This document shows, one piece after another, positions 53,072 to 61,482 of a stretch of 64,000 bases of DNA (positions are counted from its first letter, which is position 1; each line of letters starts with the position of its first letter). Source of the DNA: Bacillus sp. F19 (GTDB lineage Bacteria > Bacillota > Bacilli > Bacillales > Bacillaceae). The stretch lies in contig CP085710.1 of the NCBI GenBank assembly GCA_023823795.1, forward strand, positions 3,746,001-3,810,000, in the 5' to 3' direction. The notes beneath the pieces are model-generated. The model was not told where the DNA came from, searched no databases, and saw only the letters and a program-made list of their open reading frames with translations. A program made the position numbers and the translations under genes.

Positions 53072-54115
53072 TCATTTCAATGAAACTAAGAGATCCATAA
53101 GCTTTTGCTGTGCAGCCCACCCTGTTTTTTCACTAACATCTTCTTTAAGAAGTATGGATATATCTGTTAAATCTTTTTTTAAGGCAACAAGATTCTCATC
53201 TTTCAGTTTTAGTTTGTTCAGGTCTGTCAGGATTGCATCAGATTTCGTGTCAATATCATCTGCCTGGCCTGTGACTGCTGATGAAGATAATGCTACCAAC
53301 GATTTAAAATGATTGATAAGGGCACTTGCGTCTTCATTCGTTTTCATTGAAAATACAGCACTTTTCCCGCTCCACGGTTCGATGGCACTGGTTTGGTAAA
53401 CATTGCTCAAACCATCTGTTTCCTGTTTTGCATTTCCGACTCCGCCATACACAAAGTACGAACCGTCTTCCTCAACTGCTATAGCGGGAAACCCCTTGCT
53501 TTTCATGTCAGCCGCTGTTGTGTCTGCACCTTCCTTAGATGAAAATTTTCCAATTTGCGCGAAGTACAGCTGAATGTCAGCGGAAGATTCACCAGAACCT
53601 GCCGCTTCGTCTTTTGAATCGGCTGGAGCAGCCGCTTGGTCTGACTCAGCGCCTGCGCCGGCCTGCTGAAGTGCTGCCGGCAAATCCTCATTTGAAATAA
53701 AATTCAATGCAACGAATCCAAAGCTCACACCAAGCACAATCGCCAGTATGATAGTAACCGCATATTGCTTAAATGGATAGGAGCTTAATGGATTCTTTTT
53801 TCCAGAGCCGAAGTAAGGTGAGCCCTTCCCTTTAGTTGATGCTTTTTTAGGAGCGACTACTTTTGGATCATCCTGAAACACCTCACCGTCATCCTCAGGC
53901 AAAACCCAGGAAAAATCATCCTCTTTCTTGGCATTGGAAGCCGCTACTTCTTTTTCAGCCATTACTTTCTCATCCCAGCTCAGAACAGGAAAATCCAAAG
54001 AGACCCCTTCTTGGTCTTTTTCGTCTGTCTTCTTTTTCGGCTGTTTCACACTTTTCAGTTTGCGTTCTTCCCCATTGATCTTGATCTTAATAGCATTTGC
54101 CCGCTGTTTGTCCAA
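53072..54115 (-). CDS. spoIIB: Stage II sporulation protein B (SPOR domain)
   Basis: SpoIIB localises to the division septum and helps engulfment. The N-terminal cytoplasmic part has the KIKINGEERK motif, a transmembrane helix (YAVTIILAIVLGVSFGFVALNF, near residue 125), and a C-terminal SPOR-like domain (LYFAQIGKFSSKEGADTTAADM). The start is placed at TTG 54115, preceded by GGCGGTG; the ATG at 54130 has no binding site. 347 residues. The position before maf matches B. subtilis. Confidence 0.88.
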   Translation of the reverse strand: MDKQRANAIKIKINGEERKLKSVKQPKKKTDEKDQEGVSLDFPVLSWDEKVMAEKEVAASNAKKEDDFSWVLPEDDGEVFQDDPKVVAPKKASTKGKGSPYFGSGKKNPLSSYPFKQYAVTIILAIVLGVSFGFVALNFISNEDLPAALQQAGAGAESDQAAAPADSKDEAAGSGESSADIQLYFAQIGKFSSKEGADTTAADMKSKGFPAIAVEEDGSYFVYGGVGNAKQETDGLSNVYQTSAIEPWSGKSAVFSMKTNEDASALINHFKSLVALSSSAVTGQADDIDTKSDAILTDLNKLKLKDENLVALKKDLTDISILLKEDVSEKTGWAAQQKLMDLLVSLK

Positions 54116-54169
54116 TTTAACACCGCCCATCTGAAACGATTCTCATATCTGAATTCCATGCTAGCACAC

Positions 54170-54218
54170 GAAAATAAAAAAAGAACAAGACATTTGTCGT
54201 CTTGTTCAGAAAGGTTTT
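54170..54218 (-). terminator. Terminator of the comC-pil remnant operon
   Basis: The stem GAACAAGAC with GTCTTGTTC (loop ATTT) is followed by T-rich sequence on the minus strand, after the pilO reading frame. Confidence 0.85.
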
Positions 54219-54233
54219 CGTCAAATAATCACC

Positions 54234-55067
54234 CTATTCGTCATCCTCGCTTACAAGTGACTGAGTAAGAGGGTTAAATTTATTGCTTGGCTGTGGAGCA
54301 GCAACCTTAGGGGTTTCTTCATTTAGATCCTGCAAGCCATCTGCATAAAAAGCTGAAACCTGCAGCGTATACGTGAGCGGCTCTGCTTTCTGATCAAGAG
54401 AAGTAAGCTCAGGAAGCCCTTCAAACGTTAAGCTATCAACTTTGGTTATCCGCGGCTGCTTTTCAAGCGATTCAATAAATGCTTCCATATCAAAGTAATG
54501 ACTTGATGTAACTTCAAGGGAAAGAATCACTCTTTTTAGCCCTCCGGATGCATCAGGCAGCGGTGCAAGTGATTCCGCAGCGACAGCTGGAGCCGTGTCC
54601 TGATACTCTGCAGAGTCAGATGAGTCTTGTGCCTGGTCCGTTTTTGAGGCTTCCGGCTGGTTTTCCGAAGCCTGTTCTGCAGCAGGTTCGGCGGAAGCAG
54701 CAGGCGGAAGCAAAGTGTCTTCACTTTCGTCAAATGTCACATTCTATATCCTGCTGTTTGACACGGTTTCTGCTTTTTCCAAGTCAAGAACAAGCTGCTC
54801 CACCATAGAGGATACCGGGACCTTTCGCTGTATTTCTACAGAATTTACAGCAAGCTTGCTTTCTGTCGAAGTCTCGCCGCTCTTTAACAACTTAAACTTC
54901 TCTTGCTGCATGTTTTTCGTTACGGCTAGACTCTTAATCTCCGAATTTACTGGTTTGATAAATAAATAATAGGCACCTGCATATATCGAGCCAATAACCA
55001 ATGCGGCTGCAAGAAGCAAAATTCCATGTTTTTTATGAAGATGGATTGTCATTGTTTTCATCCTCAC
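54234..55067 (-). pseudogene. pilO: pilO, type IV pilus assembly protein, split by a nonsense codon
   Basis: The N-terminal part (54744-55067) has a transmembrane helix (GILLLAAALVIGSIYAGAYYLF) and coiled coil, typical of PilO. It stops at TAG 54746-54744. The same frame continues at once (NVTFDESEDTLLPP) to 54234 with the expected C-terminal ferredoxin-like domain (VILSLEVTSSHYFDMEAFIESLE). One base change would restore about 277 codons. An internal GTG at 54740 could re-initiate but would give a soluble, useless fragment. Neighbouring pil genes are also broken, so decay is more likely than sequencing error. Confidence 0.8.
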
Positions 55068-55266
55068 TGGATTGATTCACATAGTCTGGGTTGATTTTCA
55101 AGCAATATTGAGCTTCTGATCTGGGCAGTGCCTCTTCTTCCTCTTCACTTGGAGAATTATTTTCTTGCAGAGAAATCTCTGGACTGGCTTCCTCTGTGAC
55201 AGCCGATAAACTATTTAAATCTGCATCTGTGAGATAAATAGAGTCCTTCAATCTGGCTAAATAGCA
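55033..55266 (-). pseudogene. pilN remnant, C-terminal end only
   Basis: The frame (ARLKDSIYLTDADLNSLS..., ending LPRSEAQYCLKINPDYVNQ) resembles the end of PilN, and it overlaps the pilO start as a normal pilN-pilO pair would. Everything upstream, including the PilN membrane helix, is missing. It joins the truncated pilM directly, so one deletion has removed the end of pilM and most of pilN. Confidence 0.6.
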
Positions 55267-55493
55267 GGCTGCTGGATCACTACAAAGGAGTCAGGAACCG
55301 TAAAACTGACTTTTCTCCCTTTAATGCCCCAATCCTGTACACACTCATCCACTATCATCGACAAAGTATCAAAATCCCGAATGACGCCGCCGCGAATCAA
55401 ACCTTCCGGGAGCCAGCGTTCAACACAAGTCTGCAGGACAACAGGTGTGAAATTCCCTATTTTCTTATTAAGCGCAATTCCAGATAAATTCAC
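55257..55493 (-). pseudogene. pilM: pilM remnant, N-terminal part only
   Basis: The first 78 codons match PilM, the actin-like cytoplasmic pilus protein: VERWLPEGLIRGGVIRDFDTL and DWGIKGRKVSFTVPDSFVVI. The frame then ends at TAG 55259-55257, where the pilN tail begins. A full PilM would be about 300 residues or more. The start, GTG after GGGGGGAG, is still good. Confidence 0.7.
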
Positions 55494-55511
55494 TCTTTTC
55501 TCCCCCCTAGC

Positions 55512-56258
55512 CTAAAAACCAATCATTCTGAAATACCACATTAATAGTTCTTCGCCGTAAAAGTAAGCAAGTAATGTTCCAGCCATTATAGACGGGCCAA
55601 ACGGCATCGGCTGCTTACGTTTCACTTTACCTGTTAAAATGGCAGCTATTCCGATAACCGAACCAACAAGGCAGGAAAAAAAGAAAGACAGCATAACAAG
55701 CTTCCAGCCAAGGGCAAGACCAAGCACAGTAAACAATTTAATATCTCCGCCGCCCATCCCTCTGCCTTTACTCAAGAAAGCAATGGCCAGCAGCAAAAAG
55801 AAACCGGCTGCAGCTCCTATTAGCGAATCCCACCAGGGAGACAGCGGAATAAAAATTCTTTCTATTAAAAACAAACCTGCAAAAAAGAGCAGTACTTTAT
55901 CTGGAATAATCATATATTTTATATCTGAGACAAAGATAATCATAAATAACGAGATGAGAGTAAGCGCAATAACCAATTCTTTTGACCATCCCACCAAAAG
56001 CGGTGATATCGTAAAAAGAATTGCCGTCATCATCTCAACAAACGGGTAAAGCGGAGAAATCCTCGCCTTGCACTTTCTGCACTTCCCGCCCTGCAGCAAA
56101 TAGGAAACAACAGGAATAAGCTCTCCTGCCGTTAACGTATGATGACACCCCGGACATGCAGACCGGGGCGCCACTATGGATTCTTTATTTGGTATACGGA
56201 AGCCGACTACGTTGAAAAAGGATCCTAGTAGGAGGCCGTAAAGAGCTAGTAATATCAT
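55512..56258 (-). CDS. comC: Prepilin peptidase ComC/PilD (A24 family)
   Basis: This integral membrane aspartic protease cleaves and methylates type IV prepilins and competence pseudopilins. The cysteine quartet CPGC...CRKC is in the N-terminal domain, and the two catalytic aspartates are in FVSDIKYMIIPDKV and GMGGGDIKLFTVLGLALG. At 248 residues with about eight helices it is intact, unlike every pil gene around it. It probably survives because distant comG pseudopilins still need it. Confidence 0.93.
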   Translation of the reverse strand: MILLALYGLLLGSFFNVVGFRIPNKESIVAPRSACPGCHHTLTAGELIPVVSYLLQGGKCRKCKARISPLYPFVEMMTAILFTISPLLVGWSKELVIALTLISLFMIIFVSDIKYMIIPDKVLLFFAGLFLIERIFIPLSPWWDSLIGAAAGFFLLLAIAFLSKGRGMGGGDIKLFTVLGLALGWKLVMLSFFFSCLVGSVIGIAAILTGKVKRKQPMPFGPSIMAGTLLAYFYGEELLMWYFRMIGF

Positions 56259-56276
56259 TAAATAATCTCCATTAAA

Positions 56277-56555
56277 TTATTGAGAGGTATCTTTATCACG
56301 TAACTTTTTTTCTGTAGTATACGTTTTGGTTATTGAGTTTTTAGTTACACTAATATTCGTATAAGTATATTTGCCATTTACATAATTAACAGTAATTGAA
56401 TACTCTCCTACTCCATCTAAATAGTCACTCAATGCAGTATTAGGATTAGTACCAGCGTTTGATAAGGCAGTTGTAGCATCAATTGGATTTTTAGTAGATA
56501 CATATCATTTTGCTGTATCTAGAACTTGAACAGCTTCAGCATGGGTTGCAACATG
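56277..56555 (-). pseudogene. Type IV pilin-like gene remnant
   Basis: One frame reads as a pilin C-terminal region (AEAVQVLDTAK, then VSTKNPIDATTALSNAG and YSITVNYVNGKYTYTN). It is interrupted by TGA after DTAK. The prepilin leader and hydrophobic helix (GFTLIE-type) are absent; the frame is lost upstream of 56555. It lies 18 bases beyond the comC start on the same strand. Confidence 0.6.
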
Positions 56556-56659
56556 TCTTCCTCCCCTTAACCAGCAAATTGGCAATATAGTACTTTGTAT
56601 GCAGATTATGGTCATTATAGCACATGAATTGGATTATGTTGTTAATATTTTGTCAAAAT

Positions 56660-57216
56660 TTAATTTATTTTGTTAAAAATATCAAACATAGGAACTAGGA
56701 TAGAAGTCACTGCCACGCCGACAATTCCTGCCAGGAAAACTATCATTAAAGGTTCTATTAATGATTTGAGACGATCTGTAGACTATTCTACTTCTTCCTC
56801 ATAAAAATCAGCTACTTTTGACAGCATTTCATCCAGTGATCCTGTTTCTTCTCCAATGGCAATCATTTGAGTCACCAAAGGCGGAAATACCCTGTGATCC
56901 TTCATTGGCTCTGTCTTTAAATTTTCCTTTTTCCAGTGCATTTCTTGATTCCTTTAACACTCTGCTGATCACTTCGTTTTCAACGATATTCTCCACTATT
57001 GAAATAGCCTGCAGAATTGGAACGGAGCTTGAAAACAGCGAACTTAAGGTTCTCGTCATTCTTGCCAGCGCAGCTTTTTGCAGCATTTTTCCTAAAATAG
57101 GTGTTTTCAGAATGAAGAAATCCAAGTAATACTTAGTTGAAGGCTGGCTCTTCATGAATACCAGACCGATAGCGATTAATAGGATTCATAAAACGGGCAA
57201 GAATAAAAAGATCTTC
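56660..57216 (-). pseudogene. pilC (GspF-family) C-terminal half, disrupted
   Basis: Reading on the minus strand gives the second half of a type IV pilus inner-membrane platform protein: LLIAIGLVFMKSQPSTKYYLDFF, RMTRTLSSLFSSSVPILQAI, VFPPLVTQMIAIGEETGSL and MIVFLAGIVGVAVTSILVPMF. It contains an in-frame TGA in a membrane helix near 57190, a frameshift near 56905 and a TAG at 56785-56783. The natural C terminus is at 56660. It cannot be expressed. Confidence 0.8.
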
Positions 57217-57400
57217 ACCTCCATGTTCACCACATGGTAAAGGCCGGTGAAGCTGCAGGGAACATGGATGAAACACTTGACCGATTAGCCATACATTACG
57301 AAAAACAGTATAAAACCAGGCAGAAAATCATTTCGGCATTAGCCTATCCTGCAGTTGTCGGCATTGTGGCTATCGCGGCAGTGATTTTCTTATTGGCAGA
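57205..57400 (+). pseudogene. pilC (GspF-family) N-terminal fragment, inverted
   Basis: The plus strand encodes MVKAGEAAGNMDETLDRLA, YEKQYKTRQKIISALAYPAV and VGIVAIAAVIFLL, the end of the first GspF domain and first helix. This should precede the 56660-57216 half in one gene, but it lies on the opposite strand, head to head with it. Homology stops near 57393. The first third of PilC is not present in the window. Confidence 0.75.
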
Positions 57401-57597
57401 AGTCTTTTCGTTTTTCATCATCCTCCTCCTCGAATCTAATTTATCTACACATCGTAATGATACCTTCATTTAAAACGCAATCCAAAAAAAGCGCTCACTA
57501 TTTTAATTATGTAAGCCTGTATTTTTTAGGTTCCATTACATCTTTTAAAAAAGATAAGGGTTTTCCCCCGGAAGGATGGGGGAATTCCCTGATGTTG
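57401..57597. other. Junction between the pil remnants and the molybdoenzyme operon
   Basis: This AT-rich stretch contains no gene and no insertion-sequence ends or direct repeats that I can see. A GC-rich hairpin (CCCCC with GGGGG, about 57564-57583) lies near its right end. No convincing sigma-A promoter was found. Confidence 0.4.
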
Positions 57598-57641
57598 AAA
57601 AGACCTCCTAATTCTTACACTAAGAACAAGAGGTTTTTTTA
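57598..57641 (+). terminator. Terminator-like hairpin in the operon leader (possible attenuator)
   Basis: Stem ACCTC with GAGGT encloses an inner TTCTTA with TAAGAA stem and is followed by seven T. It stands only about 20 bases upstream of the GAGGAGG site of the first gene, with no room for a promoter between. Either transcription is attenuated here, or it terminates a lost upstream gene. Confidence 0.65.
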
Positions 57642-57671
57642 TTGTTTATTCAGTTTAAGAGGAGGATTCAT

Positions 57672-58754
57672 ATGCACGGAAAGTTAGAGTTCAAAGTGCA
57701 CGGCAAACAAACAATTACTAACGCGTTTGCTTCTAAATTCGCTAAATCCATGTTTATTTCTGTCATCTTTTTAACAGTCTTAGCTTTTGTTGGTTCAAGA
57801 ATGTTCACTCATATTGATTTGAACCTTTACGGCTATATGGTAGGCACGATTGTTTTTATCGGTGGTTTTTTCTACCGCTTTATTGCGTGGGGAGAGAGAC
57901 CTCCAACCAAGTTATTTATAAAAAAAGGAATCAAGCTGCTGTTTCGAAAATCAACACCAAAAACGTCCGTTGAACATCTCGGTACATACAATTTTATCTG
58001 GAATCGCGGGATCTATCGCTGGACACAGCATATCCTGATCGGCTGGGGCTGCATCCTATCCTGTTTTGTAACGTTTCCATTAGTATTCGGCTGGATGTAC
58101 TTCACGATGGAGGATAACGGGTATTACACCGTCGTTGGAATGGGAGTAAACCTAATGAAAGTAGAAGCAGATGGAATTATCGCTTTTTTCTTTTACAATG
58201 CCCTTAACTTCACAGCACTTATGGTAATTACTGGTGTATGTATGGCGTTATATCGCCGTTTGAAAAATATGCAGGCCCGGGCTGAACAAAAGTTTATCTA
58301 CGACTTCCTGCCGCTTTATCTTTTGTTGTTAATAAGCATTACCGGACTTTTATTAACTTTTTCTAATGTGTTTTTGCACGGATGGGGACACCCAGTTATG
58401 TCCTTGATCCATCAATACTCTGTAATCATTACCCTTATTTACTTGCCATTTGGAAAACTGGCGCATATTCCTTTCCGCCCGCTGAGCGTATTTGCCAGAA
58501 ATTATCGTGAGCATTACGCCGAGGTGGAAACAAAGAAATGCCGCGTTTGTGGTGATGGATTTGTTTCAACAGAACAATCAAACGATGTAATAGACGTACT
58601 TAGCGTGAACGATATCCGCTACGAAATGAAAGAGGGCTTCCATCTCGCAGAATTGTGTCTTCCTTGCCGAAGAAAATATCGAATCGCCCAATTTTCAGGT
58701 TTTCCTACTCATCAAGTAAAGGTCAAGGAGGCCAATCAAAATGCAAAGGGATAA
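57672..58754 (+). CDS. NarI-like membrane protein with C-terminal four-cysteine domain
   Basis: This 360-residue protein has about six hydrophobic helices with histidines in membrane contexts (YRWTQHILIGWGC, FLHGWGHPVMSLIHQYSVIITL, FGKLAHIPF). This suggests a b-type haem quinol dehydrogenase related to NarI and similar subunits. A cytoplasmic tail from about residue 285 carries CRVCGDGF and LCLPCRRKY, a possible zinc or Fe-S site. The start is ATG at 57672, after GAGGAGG. It overlaps the next gene by 14 bases. I infer that it passes quinol electrons to the molybdoenzyme. Confidence 0.65.
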   Translation: MHGKLEFKVHGKQTITNAFASKFAKSMFISVIFLTVLAFVGSRMFTHIDLNLYGYMVGTIVFIGGFFYRFIAWGERPPTKLFIKKGIKLLFRKSTPKTSVEHLGTYNFIWNRGIYRWTQHILIGWGCILSCFVTFPLVFGWMYFTMEDNGYYTVVGMGVNLMKVEADGIIAFFFYNALNFTALMVITGVCMALYRRLKNMQARAEQKFIYDFLPLYLLLLISITGLLLTFSNVFLHGWGHPVMSLIHQYSVIITLIYLPFGKLAHIPFRPLSVFARNYREHYAEVETKKCRVCGDGFVSTEQSNDVIDVLSVNDIRYEMKEGFHLAELCLPCRRKYRIAQFSGFPTHQVKVKEANQNAKG

Positions 58755-60909
58755 ATTCTTTAAAGAAATCGAGAATCTTGAACATCCGAATGAAAAACTT
58801 ATAAAAACACATTGCAGCTATTGTGGAATGCAATGCGGAATGAACTTAAGAGTAAATACTCTTACAAACAAAATCATCGGAGTAGAGCCGCGCTACGACT
58901 GGCCTGTTACTGTCGGTAAAATGTGTCCGAAAGGGGTAACGGCTTATCAGCAGACAAACCACAAAGATCGTCTTCTTCGGCCGCTGATCCGGGATGATGC
59001 ATCATTAAAAGGAACAAAAGAAGGTTTTCGGAAAGCCAGCTGGGATGAAGCGTATGATCTGATCGCAGAAAAATTTCTCGATATGCAGAAACACTATGGA
59101 ATAGACACACTTTCTGTCTTCAGCGGTGTTTCTATGACGAACGAAAAATGCTATCTAACTGGAAAATTTGCAAGGGTTGCCCTGGGTACCCGCTACATTG
59201 ATTACAATGGCCGTTTTTGTATGTCCAGTGCTGCAGGCGGATTTTTACGATCATTTGGGGTGGATAGAGGATCTACCCTTCCCTGGACGGATATTCATGA
59301 AACAGATTGTCTTTTTATAACAGGAAGCAATACAGCTGAATGCCATCCGACATCGATGTTCCGCGTTTGGGCGGTTCAAGAACGCGGCGGATATTTAATT
59401 GTTGCAGACCCAAGAGAGACTCCACTCGCTAGAAGAGCAGATGTTCATCTTGATCTGAAACCTGGAACCGACCTTGCGCTGGCAAATGGTATCCTGAATC
59501 TCCTTTTGGAAGGGAACTATGCGGATCAGGATTTTATCGAAAACCATACAAACGGTATTGAGGAAACAAGAGAACTTGTATCTGCATTCACACCGGAATA
59601 TACGAGTTTCATAACGGGAGTGGCACCCGAAAAAATAATCCGGGCAGCGGAAATTTACGGAAAATCACCGAATGCGATTGTCTTGTTTGCTCGAGGAATC
59701 GAACAGCAGCATAAGGGAGTCGATAACGTTTCAGCTTATGTCAACATGGCACTTGTGACAGGTAAAATCGGAAGACCTAAATCAGGTGTCGCTACCTTTA
59801 CAGGGCAAGGAAATGGTCAGGGAGGCAGAGAGCATGGCCAAAAATCTGATCTTCTGCCAGGATATCGAAAAATTACGAACCCAGAGCATGTAAAGGAAGT
59901 TTGCCAAGTTTGGGGTATCACACCAGAAGAAATGCCAAAACCAGGTGTTTCTGCTTATGAAATGTTTGAGCTCATGGATCAAAAAGAGATTCGAGGTTTA
60001 TATCTTCTTTGTTCAAACCCTGCTGTATCAGCGCCAAACTTAAATTTTGTAAGAAAAGCGATGAAGAATCTTGATTTTATGGTGTGCTCAGACTTTTATC
60101 TTTCTGAATCAGCGGAGTTTGCGGATGTAGTTTTGCCAGCTGTGACATGGTCTGAAGATGAAGGTACGGTTACAAACCTTGAGGGCCGCATCATTAAAAT
60201 CAATAAAGCGCAAGAACCGATCGGAGAATCAAAACCAGATTGGCAGATTCAAGTGGAACTTGCTGAACGTCTTGGAAAAGGAAAATACTTCTCACATCTG
60301 AAAACGGCAAGAGACGTAGCTGATGAATTTCGTCTTGCATCAAAAGGCGGATACGCAGATTATTACGGAGCAACATGGGATAAGATCGATGAACAAGATG
60401 GCGTCTTCTGGCCATGCAGAGATGAAAATGATAAAGGGACTCCCCACATGTTCCTGGATAAAAAATTCTATTATCCCGACGGAAAAGCCAAGATTTGTGC
60501 TCTTCCATACCGGCCGCCTGCAGAAGAACCGTGTAATGATTATCCGTTAAGACTGACAACAGGGCGTGTTGTATACCACTATCTTTCAGGTAACCAGACA
60601 AGACGGATTCCTTTTCTGCATGATATGTGCCCTGAACCTTTTGTGGAGGTCCATCCAGAAACAGCGAAAGAATACCACATTGAACATGAAGAAACGGTAA
60701 GGCTTTATACAAGACGAGGCTCTGGACATTATAAGGTGAAGATTACGGAAGCCATTCGGGAAGATACTGTTTTTGTTCCTTACCACTTTGGGCATGAGGA
60801 ATCTATCAATCTGCTAACGATCGCAGCACTTGATCCTATTTCTAAAATGCCAGAGTTTAAAGCCTGCGCGGCTCAGATTGAGAAAATAGAAATGAAGAAG
60901 GTGCAATAA
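58741..60909 (+). CDS. Molybdopterin oxidoreductase, NasC/NapA-class (probable nitrate reductase catalytic subunit)
   Basis: This 722-residue bis-MGD enzyme has an N-terminal [4Fe-4S] site (Cys25, Cys28, Cys32, Cys62, in HCSYCGMQCG and GKMCPKG). The molybdenum ligand is probably Cys160 in NGRFCMSSAAGG, the arrangement seen in assimilatory and periplasmic nitrate reductases. The motifs GSNTAECHPT, GQGNGQGGREHG and the C-terminal molydop-binding domain (RLTTGRVVYHYLSGNQTRR) are present. It has no signal peptide, so it is cytoplasmic. Substrate is inferred as nitrate from the ligand context and the NarK-like gene downstream; formate dehydrogenase-like alternatives are not excluded. Confidence 0.85.
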   Translation: MQRDKFFKEIENLEHPNEKLIKTHCSYCGMQCGMNLRVNTLTNKIIGVEPRYDWPVTVGKMCPKGVTAYQQTNHKDRLLRPLIRDDASLKGTKEGFRKASWDEAYDLIAEKFLDMQKHYGIDTLSVFSGVSMTNEKCYLTGKFARVALGTRYIDYNGRFCMSSAAGGFLRSFGVDRGSTLPWTDIHETDCLFITGSNTAECHPTSMFRVWAVQERGGYLIVADPRETPLARRADVHLDLKPGTDLALANGILNLLLEGNYADQDFIENHTNGIEETRELVSAFTPEYTSFITGVAPEKIIRAAEIYGKSPNAIVLFARGIEQQHKGVDNVSAYVNMALVTGKIGRPKSGVATFTGQGNGQGGREHGQKSDLLPGYRKITNPEHVKEVCQVWGITPEEMPKPGVSAYEMFELMDQKEIRGLYLLCSNPAVSAPNLNFVRKAMKNLDFMVCSDFYLSESAEFADVVLPAVTWSEDEGTVTNLEGRIIKINKAQEPIGESKPDWQIQVELAERLGKGKYFSHLKTARDVADEFRLASKGGYADYYGATWDKIDEQDGVFWPCRDENDKGTPHMFLDKKFYYPDGKAKICALPYRPPAEEPCNDYPLRLTTGRVVYHYLSGNQTRRIPFLHDMCPEPFVEVHPETAKEYHIEHEETVRLYTRRGSGHYKVKITEAIREDTVFVPYHFGHEESINLLTIAALDPISKMPEFKACAAQIEKIEMKKVQ

Positions 60910-61470
60910 ATGAAAAAGCGATTGTATCTGGAGCTTGAAAACTGTATCGGCTGCCGCTCCTGTCTTGCTGCTTGTACGCAGTGCGGTGGGCATGAGGAAA
61001 GAAACCGCAACTACGTTTATGACGTGAACCCGCTCGTTAACCGTCAAACCATGCCGCTGATGTGTTTGCACTGTGTGAATCCTGCTTGTGCGAGAAGCTG
61101 TCCTGCCCAGGCAATTCAAATTCACGAAACGGGTGCAGTACTGTCAGCGCTAGTAGAGAAGTGTATTGGATGTCAAAACTGTACGATTGCTTGTCCGTAC
61201 GGCATTCCAAAGTTTGATACGGAACAAAATCTTATGTATAAATGCGACCTCTGTATCGATCGTACAAAGGATGGTATTCCGCCAATGTGTGCGAGTGTTT
61301 GTCCTTCTAATACTTTACAGTGGCTGACTGATGAGGAGATCGAACAAAAGAAACAGCAGTTTAACCTGGATAACGGAAAATGGGTAACGAGTATGCCTTA
61401 TCTTGAAAATGAAACGAATGTAAAAATAAATCTCCCTGGTATTCTGCAGGGTGTCAAAAAGCTTTTTTAG
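60910..61470 (+). CDS. Four-cluster ferredoxin subunit (DmsB/NrfC-like)
   Basis: This 186-residue protein has four cysteine groups: CIGCRSCLAAC, CLHCVNPACARSCP, CIGCQNCTIACP and CDLC...MCASVCP. It should hold four [4Fe-4S] clusters, forming an electron wire between the membrane subunit and the catalytic subunit. It starts immediately after the stop of the molybdoenzyme gene, with an AAGAAGG site inside that gene. No signal peptide is present, so it is cytoplasmic. Confidence 0.88.
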   Translation: MKKRLYLELENCIGCRSCLAACTQCGGHEERNRNYVYDVNPLVNRQTMPLMCLHCVNPACARSCPAQAIQIHETGAVLSALVEKCIGCQNCTIACPYGIPKFDTEQNLMYKCDLCIDRTKDGIPPMCASVCPSNTLQWLTDEEIEQKKQQFNLDNGKWVTSMPYLENETNVKINLPGILQGVKKLF

Positions 61471-61482
61471 GGGTGTGAGATC

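Noticed and set aside
57560-57590. Hairpin considered as an ANTAR-type antitermination motif
   Set aside because: The loop bases do not fit the expected A at position 1 and G at position 4 pattern, and a second matching hexaloop is missing.
57401-57671. Search for insertion-sequence ends, integrase or tRNA attachment site at the junction with the plus-strand operon
   Set aside because: No transposase, terminal inverted repeats, direct repeats or tRNA gene was seen, so horizontal arrival of the operon remains only a suggestion.
57457-57687. 76-codon open frame running through the leader of the molybdoenzyme operon
   Set aside because: It crosses the terminator hairpin and overlaps the real ribosome binding site, with no binding site of its own.
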